Part shown: positions 55,234 to 64,000 of the stretch, one piece after another | Layout of the letters: each line of letters opens with the position of its first letter | Position numbering within the stretch: position 1 is the stretch's first letter | NCBI GenBank assembly: GCA_904066235.2 | Contig: CAJFCV020000001.1 | Location: 9,672,001-9,736,000, forward strand | Direction: 5' to 3' | Length of the DNA: 64,000 nucleotides | DNA from: Bursaphelenchus xylophilus | Lineage: Eukaryota > Nematoda > Chromadorea > Rhabditida > Aphelenchoididae | Notes under the pieces: generated by a model | What the model saw: the letters and a program-made list of their open reading frames with translations, nothing else | Told to the model about the DNA's origin: nothing | Databases searched by the model: none | Position numbers and translations under genes: made by a program

Positions 55234-56891
55234 TCATAATTTAGCATAGTAATGTTCATGTACAACGATATCCTTTGTTTCCCTAATTGATTTGATTGAT
55301 GGGCATCCAGCCAGTAATAGAGCGTATTTGAATTCGGTTCGGAGAATGTTCAGGACATGTTTGACTCCATCCGCTCCCTGAAAAAGCAAACCTTATGATC
55401 GGAAAAGAATTTATTTCTAGTATTTTTCGAAACGTTGTTGCATTGTGCAGTTTTAAAAATTTTTATTTTGCACAATGCAATCCTACTTTTTCAATATTTC
55501 TGTAGTGTTCTACTGCAAGAGCAGAAATCAAACTTAAAAAATTTTTTTTTACTCACTCCAACAGCCAGTCCATGCAAAACAGGTCTTCCAACAAAGCACA
55601 TAGAGGCGCCTAACGCCAAGGCTTTGAAGATATCAGTTCCAGCGCGGATTCCCCCATCAATAAAGACTGGAACTCTTCCGTTGACGGCTTTGACAACTTC
55701 TGGCAGGGCTTCGATCTAAAATTAACATCAAATTAGAAAAGAAAGGAGTAAAACAAGGTCCAAGCATGGCAACCTACAGTCGCGGGAGCATGGTCAAGTT
55801 GTCTGCCCCCATGATTTGACACAATAATAGCCGCGGCTCCATGTTCAATGGCTTTAACGGCATCGTCGGCTCTCATCACTCCTTTCACAATAACCTAAAG
55901 AGGAGAAAAAATATGTTGAACCAATAAAAATCAAGTCTAAAATTGTAATACTTACGGGTAATTTGGTGGTGTTGACAAGCCAAGTCAGGTCCTTCCAATT
56001 GAGACTCTGATCGAACAATGAGTTAGTATAAGCGGATAGACCGGAAGTTCCAGAGGCTCCAGTCTTTGTCCGGGCGTGCAATTGATCCGCAAAATTGGCC
56101 ATTCTACAAATAAAAAATCATCGTCTAAAAGTTTTAACTCGCGCTTTGCAGTGGCAGTTTTTTTCCAAGAAAATCTTTTTAGAAAGTAAAATTTTAATAA
56201 CTGATCAAATTTCTTTAAAGTTTGATTCAAATTACTCAGCTTACTCCAAATGCTTCGGCAGTTCGAATCCGTTCCTCTCATCGGCCCTTCTCCTTCCAAA
56301 AGTTGGCGCATCAACTGTCAGCACCAACGCTTTGAATCCGGCGCTCTCGGCTCTTCTCACCAACGTCTCCGTCAACGATCTGTCCTTATAAACATACAAC
56401 TGAAAGAATAATTGGGCATCCGATGGTTTCCCAGCAGCCGCGACGTCTTCCAGTTTGGTCGTTGAGATGGTGCTGTTCACCATGAGGGTGTTGGTCTCGC
56501 CGGCAGCTCTCGCAGTAGCTGCTTCTCCCTCCACATGAGCCATTTTTTGGAAAGCAGATGGAGCTATAGCCAAAGGGTAATCGAAGACGTGATCAAACGC
56601 AATATTTCCATTTTTGTCCTTGAGAATAATGTGAGTTTTTGGATCCAATTGAGAGACATCACGAAGAGCGACGGGTCGGATTAGGTATCTGAAAAGGTTT
56701 TTAAATGTTCATAGGTTAATTAAAAGTATTTTTAAGGAAAAGTCTTACTTGGAAAACATTCTGGCGTTTCTGGCAAGAGTTTGTTCATCGTCAGCTCCAC
56801 TTTGATAGTAATCACGGACAGATTTGGGCAATAATTGGATGGCGTGGCGTTCCACTTCGTCTAGACTCACAAAACGGGTAAGCTGGGACAT
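55234..56891 (-). CDS. FMN-dependent (S)-2-hydroxy-acid oxidase (glycolate oxidase family), six exons
   Basis: Exons 56749..56891, 56245..56688, 55956..56103, 55778..55894, 55557..55715 and 55234..55377 join in frame, 384 residues, the usual family length. Visible motifs are [12 protein letters not shown] near the N-terminus, [50 protein letters not shown] and the active-site block [13 protein letters not shown] with catalytic His and Arg, then [21 protein letters not shown] for FMN phosphate. The protein ends in AKL, an accepted peroxisome-targeting tripeptide. It oxidises 2-hydroxy acids to 2-oxo acids and makes hydrogen peroxide. Confidence 0.9.
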
Positions 56892-59800
56892 CCTCTGGAA
56901 ATTTAGGATACTGTAACAAAATAAATTTTGTTACGCAAAAAATCCATAAATTTTAGAAATTTTAGCAAAAATCGATCTACAGTCTCAAGAAAATTGATTT
57001 TTCAGTATATCCGTTAATTCTTCATTATACTGTATAAATATAAATAATCACAGTAGCCTCTAAACCCTCTAATAAACACTGTCCCCACCTATCTAAAACT
57101 CCAAAAACATCCGAAAACGACCAATCTTCCCTCACCACATGTTTATATCGAAAACGGCAGAATCCGTTCTTCAGAGTTTATCAACGCCTCAAGAAATGTG
57201 GAAAACTGCCTGATAAGATTATAACCGACCCTAATCACTTGCTTTTCTTACATTCTGCAGCATAAACATGAAGAGGATCACGCAGATTCGGGGGTTAAAA
57301 TACGTTAGAAATATAATCATTATAGTCGGAGTTTGTATTTTATACTCGATATTTACCTACAGGAGAACACAAAAACACTTGTTTACATTGTAATAGAGGG
57401 TGGGAGAGTGTAAAGTACGAAAGAGATTTAATTCGAAATTCTAAAAAGCTCAAAGATAAAAATAAATTCCTCTAAAAATCCTCCAAAGATCCCAAAAAAC
57501 TTACGATTCCAGAAAGTCGTAGCATGATCACGAACCGCCTCAACTATAAAGTGCATGGAGAAATGAAGTCTCCAAAAGGAAATCACAACTCAAAGAGCAA
57601 AGTATTATTATCAGGAAGGTCATATGGGTTGGGGTCACAATAAGTGTTCAATTATTCATTTATCTTTCCAAAACTTGTAGTTCATCGATGGAGTCTGCGT
57701 GGGCAGAAGAGTTTCATAGTTAGCACAATTTTCTGCAAGTGCGGAGACATCCGTTTGGTTTTTGGTAAAACTTTTGCGAGGAAAACAAAGGATTTATTCG
57801 AGAATTTTTTTCCGAAATTCGATTTTTTTCAATTTTGCGATTTAAAATTCCCGCCAAAGCAAAGTATGCCAAATACGTGGGAAAATTCATGGGAATTTTC
57901 GTGGCACGCTCGTTTCCATCGTATTCACGAGCCCTAAGGCCCAATTTGGTGAAATCCGCTAGATTTTAGTTGGTTTTGAGTTTTTTGTGTTGTCCTTGTC
58001 GGATTTTGTTGATTTTCGTCGTAATTTACGTCCTTTTTCCGTGTTTTCATGGGTTTATTTTGTTTTACAGACAATATTTGCAGAGTCTTCATGCTCTAGA
58101 CGAATTCAGCGCGGAGCCCCACCCATTCCCATGTTATCCATCAAGCAGAGCGATCCAAGGATTTGTTGTGTAAGTCAATTTACTTTTATTGTGTTTGATA
58201 TTTAGCTGTGAGGGCGCTAACGTAGTAGTAAGACTGTTGAATTTGAAGAATTTTTTACTTTTGAATGGTGGGGGACATCGCCCTTTCTGTATTAAATGAC
58301 AAAAGTTGATTAAATGACAAAAGTTGAATAAAATTGTATTCCAAATTATTATCCCCTTCCAATCTCCGGAACATGCGCTGTAGACGTTGTAATACGGACT
58401 TCCCTCTTTATTCTCTCCTCTTCTCATCAGCTATATCAGTGACAGAATTTTATAAAAGAAAAATGTCGCAAGATGCCCAAGAAAAGATCAAATCGTCAAA
58501 AGATGGCCTAACATAATATGAAACTTGAGAAAAAAGAGATAAAAAGCCCAAGGAGAAGATAAAAACGGACTTGAAAAGAGGAATTATCCCAATAAAACAT
58601 GGCTGAAAAGATTGACGGCCCAGAATAAACAAAATTCAGACTGATTTAGCTGATGAGAAGGCGTTTTAAACCTAAAATAAGGTCATAAGTTTAATAGACC
58701 TTAGTATTATGAGGTCTGCAGTTCATCTTCCACTTTTTCTTCCCTCTATTCTCCCCATTTCTTGGCTGATCTTGACCTGAAATTGTATGGTCAAGACAGT
58801 CCACCACAATTTTTGTATCCTCATTTTGACTTGGAATTGCGTAATCATGGGTAATACGCGAAAATTATTAGCAACAACAGTCAACATCAAGAGCAGTTTT
58901 GGCGTTTAGAGGGGGGTATGTTTGGGACATAGATGAGGCGAGGAGTAAGATTGATCCTTCTTCATATCATACTTGATTTTTTATGAAATTTTAATTATTG
59001 TTTTACTTTCCGGTTCAATGGATATTGGAAAGCCTCTTATGGATGTTGGAGACAATGGAGCCGTTAACAAATCAGATTTGGATTCGCATGGACTTCGAAC
59101 CGGATTTTTTTTTTATTATTGTTTTCGTTTGTTTGTTGTTTGTTTTCGTTTTTTTGTTTGTTTTATGTTATCATTGATGATTATTCATCAAGCAAGGGTA
59201 AAAGCGCCATTTATTCGTATTTTGTCTGCAGGAAAAGGCCAGTAGGTCCTTGATGGGCTCCAAAGATCGGTAATTTGGTGATATAAGGGTTAACATACAA
59301 ATCAAATCGGGTTTCGTGGCCAGAAACCGCGATTTCTTGTCTGTTAGGTTTGTGCAACTTTGCTCAAATTGCGTAATATTGCGCAAATTTCTGCTCTCTC
59401 CCCGTGAAGATTTTTTTCTTTTTGCTCTGCTCGGACAAGAATTGCGTATTTCTTGTCTAGAAGCCTAACAGACAAGAAATCGCGGTTTCTGGCCACGAAA
59501 CCCGATTTGATTTGTATGTCACCATCCTTACATTTTTGAGTTTACTCAGTGGCGTGAGCTTGCGCAATGTCTGGCCGTGGTGGAGTACTTTTATTTTGGT
59601 GACCTCAGTCTTGCTTTTCGGAGAGGGTTTTGATCGATAATGTGAGAGCAGGGTAGCTTCGGTTGATTCATCTAGTCCAACATAAACTGGTTCAAGCAGG
59701 TAAGAGGTACTTCTATTGGGACGTTACTTTTCCCACGCGTTATTCAGCCGAGCGCTTCTTTATCCAGGTAAGTCGCGCAGTACGTCATGACGCGTCACCC

Positions 59801-60756
59801 ACTCGAAATTCGTTTCTTACTTTTTTATCGTAATCATAGCCGCATCTTGCCCTAGACATATTTAGCCATTTCACTGAAAATATAAGCCAATTAGCCTTCG
59901 TGGGCTTATTTTTCAGTCCTTGCCCGCATTCGGATCAAACCGACAGTATACAGTTAGGTTTCTTTAAATGTAAAGCTCGTGATAAACGGTTGCCCTATAC
60001 TAGTTTTTAAATCCGTCAGGCCCAAAAATGTTTCTATATTATTAAAACTAAAACAGTTTAAATATAGGAGTCGAGATGGAAGGATAAAAATTAATTTAAA
60101 AAAACCAAATGTACAACTCATGACGAAGGGAGCTTGGACTGCAAGCGTTGAAATTGTTAATGGGATAATTTGAAGACGATATTACAACACGATAAGGGTA
60201 AGGTTAGGAAAAGACGAGGCTTTCATGTGGTAATAATATATTATAAAAAAACAACGGGTTTGTACAATACAACTTGGGTTCAAAAAGATGATTCATGGAA
60301 GTGGAGTATAGGCAATCGTTGTAAAAGGAAGACAGTGAAGACATGTTTTTGAAAAATCTAGACTAAAATTTCGAAAACTTTGAATTTCCCGACAAATTTT
60401 TAAATTCTTGGCATTGCACCATAAGCTAGTTAATTTGATCTAAATTTCAATATAGCTGCCCTAATTTTGAGAGCTAAATAAAGCTTCAAGTTCCAAAATG
60501 AAACGTTCCAGGGCATTTATAAATTTTTTATTTTTGGCGGGAAATTTAAACATTCAAAAAATCGAATAGTCGATCAGATGGCCTTACAAAAAAGGTGTGA
60601 AAATCGTTGCGAAACCGGTTTCAATACGAGTTATCGAGATTAATTACAATGCTATTCTAAATTTGACATAAATTCAAAGACAAGAGCCGCAAGTCTATTC
60701 AGCTACTAAATAAATAACTGTCATATGTATTCAAATATAACATAATTGCCCATCCA
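56892..60756. other. Intergenic region
   Basis: No supported gene. Open frames up to 97 codons (for example 57644..57937) show no motif. The only clear structure is the inverted repeat at 59293..59519. Confidence 0.5.
59293..59519. repeat. Short foldback repeat with about 58-bp arms
   Basis: ACATACAAATCAAATCGGGT and following bases on the left (to about 59350) recur as the reverse complement on the right (about 59461..59519), with only scattered mismatches. The spacer is about 110 bp. It looks like a small MITE or hairpin. No flanking duplication was identified. Confidence 0.8.
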
Positions 60757-62671
60757 TTATACATAGAGCAGTTTGCCGGGCTGGAAGTTCTCGGTTCGAC
60801 ATCTCTTCGGGCCTGCGACCAGTGGATCGATCCCAATTCGATAAGATTTCTCGATGATCGTTTGCCAACACTTGAACATGGGGAGTCCACCATGCGGTTT
60901 GAAGACTTGCCCGATCCAAGTTTTGTTGAAATAGGTGTTTTCGTAGAGGGCTGAGGAGTCGGCGAGAATCGCCACAACTCTGAATTTGGAATTAGGATTG
61001 CGTTTGCGATGTCGGGAAGCCATTGAGAGGGCGGTGACAAAGTTAAGGCCGGTCGAAGTTCCTCCATTTACACCCAACTTTTTGAGGACATGCATGGCGG
61101 CAGTGGAGGCAAGGTCTGGGACTTTGAAGGCTCTGTCGATCACTGAGGGCAGTAAACTGAAAATCAAACATTAATTTTCGGGACTTTGATTCATGTCAAG
61201 GTCTTCCTAGTGTAACATAAAAGAGTTTTAAAAATTCAAAAATAAAATGTCGACTCCAAAAATCATCAAAAAGCCCGAAAAGACAAGTAGAAATGTCTTA
61301 CCTCGTCGTTTTTCCCAAAATCGCGGGTCCTGAGTACCCGAATCCAGTCCCTGCCATTCCCGGCGCCACCCAATAACAGGCTCCACTCTCGTTCGAGAAC
61401 TTGTCGAAGATCACGTAATCATAATAAACCGAGAACTCCGTGTCCGACATGATCACCTTTGTCTTTGCACCATACTTCCGAACATATCTCCCAACCGATG
61501 AAATTGTCCCGCCAGTCCCGGCAGAGTGGATAAAATAGTCCGGATAAACCGGGCGCGCGCTCCGATCCACGGTCTTCAGCTGTTGGATGACCTCGTGGAA
61601 CACATTCACTGATTCCAGGCCATTGTTGGCACCTGGAAAAAATTGAATGTTGAATTGTTAAAGCTCGGCGCTCAGATTTTCTAGGAACAAATTTCTTACT
61701 TTCATGGAACTCCTCGGCATGATGGGCATTCTGGAACTGATTCATGTAGAAACCGTGGTTCTTTTCCGCCAACTCCGCAGCGTCTTTGAACATTTGCGAA
61801 GACTTTGTTTTGTGTACCTCGCCGCCGTACTTCTTGATGTTGTCGATTTTCTGTTGGTCCGTTGTTTCGGGGATCTAAAAACATAAGGTAAAAAATACAG
61901 TATAAATTATCGTAATCATAATAAATCACGGAGAATGAAAAAAAATGTCAACTTATCACACTATACAAAAAATTAACTCACCACAGCGACAAATGGAACA
62001 CCAATAAGTTGTGAAAAGTAGGCCTCACAAGTGGCCGTATTTCCCGAAGATGCCTCGTAAATAGTCGTATTCCTATTCACATTTCCTTCCACCAATGACC
62101 ACATAAATAAACACCATGCAAACCGATGCTTCAGATTGCCGGTACGGGATCGCGACTCATCCTTGAAGTAGAAATCCATCTCCGGAGAGCCGGGAATTCG
62201 CATCTGGACTAACGGAGTGTAGCCCATCCGTTTCCGCTCTTCCCATAGTTTCTGGATTGATTGTCGAACCCAGGCCGAGTCGTCGACTAAAATGAGGTCG
62301 AATTAGACGGGCAAATTGAAAAAAATCAAAGTTTAATTATGATGTAGCCAATATGGCTAAAGATCCATTTCGGTAACAAGTATTGTAAAAACTTTTACCA
62401 TGCAAAATATAGCTTTACCATAGCCTCCCAAAGACCCCTGCAAAAGATCCTCGCAACTAATCCGCACTGCGCAAAACACCAAAAAATTTGCATAAAGCGA
62501 TGTCATCAAATTCTAAATTCCGCCCCCCAAACAATTAGCCTCCACCCACCTACCTCGATTGCTATCCATGGGGACCTTGGACATTTGGTCGGCGCCGACT
62601 GCCGATCGGCTGATATGAAGCGCCATGCTGGCCACCAGCACTCCAACTAGACCCATACTTTTTCGTCGCAT
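60757..62671 (-). CDS. Secreted PLP-dependent cysteine-synthase-family enzyme, five exons
   Basis: Exons 62554..62671, 61982..62286, 61700..61874, 61302..61632 and 60757..61156 join in frame, 442 residues. The start has a signal-peptide-like stretch (SMGLVGVLVASMALHI) after RRK, so it may enter the secretory path. The PLP lysine is in RTGNLKHRFAW, the substrate loop is YEASSGNTATCEA and the phosphate loop is HSAGTGGTISSV, as in cysteine synthase/CBS-type fold II enzymes. Worms have several divergent members of this family (cysl genes). Substrate cannot be told from sequence. The ATG follows TTTCTTTCAG by two bases, a likely trans-splice acceptor. Confidence 0.82.
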
Positions 62672-64000
62672 CACTGAAAGAAAATATTCAATTAAGAAAA
62701 CGGGATTACATCTGCACAATATACGACCGTCAGCAGAATGAGTGAAACCGGTGTAAACACAGAGTCGGCCCCGCCCATTCATGATGTTTTGGGGGATAAA
62801 ACACATTACATACACCATGGGATTCAGAACAAATTAATCTGGGAAGACAAATACGGCCATAGTACAAGAACAAAAATTGTTTTCTTGTAAAATACGGAAT
62901 GTTTCATTAATTTTTAATCAAAATTTTTCAAAGAATCAAATTTAAAAAAGTTCGAATCAAAAGTACAGTAAGCCGCAGCCGTAAACCACAAAAAAAGTCG
63001 ATCACTCAAAAAGACCCCACTGTATACCCTGCATGAGTCCTGAAGCAGATTTCAAACCATTTTCTGTTGTAAAAACTAATACATACTACAAATCCCAGAA
63101 GATGACTCAAATCCTAAGCTTTTCCTTTAAATTTTACAAATCCCCGCTTAAAACAGAGTCCAACTCTTGTTTCATCCTATCAGACCTCACCAAAGTAATT
63201 TGAAAGCCAAAAAATACTGTTAATTTTATCTTGACCCGTGACTTCCCTTGACTATTTACAATTAAAAAAAATAGGGATAAATGTCATTTGGAGCTCAGTA
63301 ATTTTTGTAAAATCCAGGGATTTACATTATGAACGGCATTTACAACAGGACGAAAGGGGAAGGTTAAAACAAATGTAATTCAAAACTGCCCACGATTAAC
63401 AAACTTTGGCTTTAAGGAGATCATCAGTACAGTTCTTAAATTTTTAAATTTCAGAAGTCTATTTTAAAAAGGCTTGAAAATAAAACTTGAGCGATTCTAT
63501 CCTTTGGCAATCATCACAAGTTACTAATTTGCCATAAAAAAGTCAATAAGCTAAAGTTAAAAATCCCTGACGTCAAACGAAAATGAAAAATTTCAATAAA
63601 TCAAATCCTTCCCCCACCAAAAAACCCCACCCATCTTTGTTTAGATTCACAGTAATACATACCTCAGAGTCCTTTTAAAGAAGCCCTTCAAATCCCCACA
63701 GATACAACCGAGAGAAAGGGGATTGCTAAATTCGTATTTTTGGTGAACTTTAGAGTGTAGGCGGGGCGAACGTGGCATAAAGAATCTCCTGTTTAGGGAA
63801 TTACTAATCAAAAAGAGTTTGAGTAGACAGACCGTGGATGCAATTTTAAACAACGTTGCAGCATAGCTGGAGACTCTTACCGGCTTTAAGATACCGTAGG
63901 AAAACTTTGATTCAACGTCTTTTCGGGACTACGAATCCTCCAAGAATGACGACTTCATTTTCCTTTAAACTTCGCGTGCATTATCTACGAAAGCCATACA
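62672..64000. other. Right-edge intergenic region
   Basis: No supported gene is seen. It should contain the promoter region of the cysteine-synthase-like gene. Confidence 0.5.

Noticed and set aside
1..64000. CRISPR arrays, rRNA and tRNA genes
   Set aside because: No spaced short direct repeats of CRISPR type and no rRNA-like sequence were seen. I did not recognise a tRNA by eye. A tRNAscan run would be needed to exclude tRNAs.

Overview
The window is nematode-like genomic DNA. Genes have very short introns (mostly 34-50 nt) with GT...TTTTAG or TTTTCAG junctions. Several ATGs sit directly behind a splice acceptor, as expected for spliced-leader trans-splicing. Typical worm genes follow, such as a small secreted-protein family and a secreted cysteine-synthase-like enzyme. 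I cannot name the species.

Positions 1 to about 16.9 kb are a large, apparently intact part of a Maverick/Polinton, a virus-like DNA transposon, with its left end outside the window. It has the full core set: double-jelly-roll major capsid protein, penton-like minor capsid protein, A32-type packaging ATPase, adenovirus-type cysteine protease, retrovirus-like integrase with a chromodomain, and protein-primed DNA polymerase B in 8 exons. It also carries small virion or membrane proteins and two things I did not expect: a complete three-exon TFIIB-like transcription factor, and a polymerase N-terminus built from four identical 47-residue repeats. Many of its genes, mostly structural ones, share a TATA box (consensus GTATAAA) 36-40 nt before the ATG. 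In two cases the stop codon of the upstream gene lies inside that box. The polymerase and TFIIB genes lack the box and begin behind splice acceptors. The element ends in palindromic modules and a 129-bp minisatellite (16.39-16.93 kb).

From about 17 to 41 kb lies a gene-poor tract. It holds a 1.5-kb foldback element with TA flanks (25.1-26.6 kb), one credible host exon pair (31.8-32.1 kb) and remnants.

From 41.3 to 49.2 kb are three multi-exon host genes on the minus strand. One has a 2.9-kb intron that holds two inverted-repeat transposons, one of them with a decayed Tc1/mariner transposase. From 49.5 to 53.3 kb is a family of three secreted proteins with the same intron plan, plus an orphan signal-peptide exon. 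From 53.5 to 57 kb are two adjacent peroxisomal enzyme genes, both ending in PTS1 signals: a Nudix CoA diphosphatase (SKL) and an FMN-dependent 2-hydroxyacid oxidase (AKL). From 60.7 to 62.7 kb is a secreted PLP-dependent cysteine-synthase-family enzyme. Exon coordinates were worked out by hand from splice consensus and reading frame. They are predictions, not transcript-supported models.
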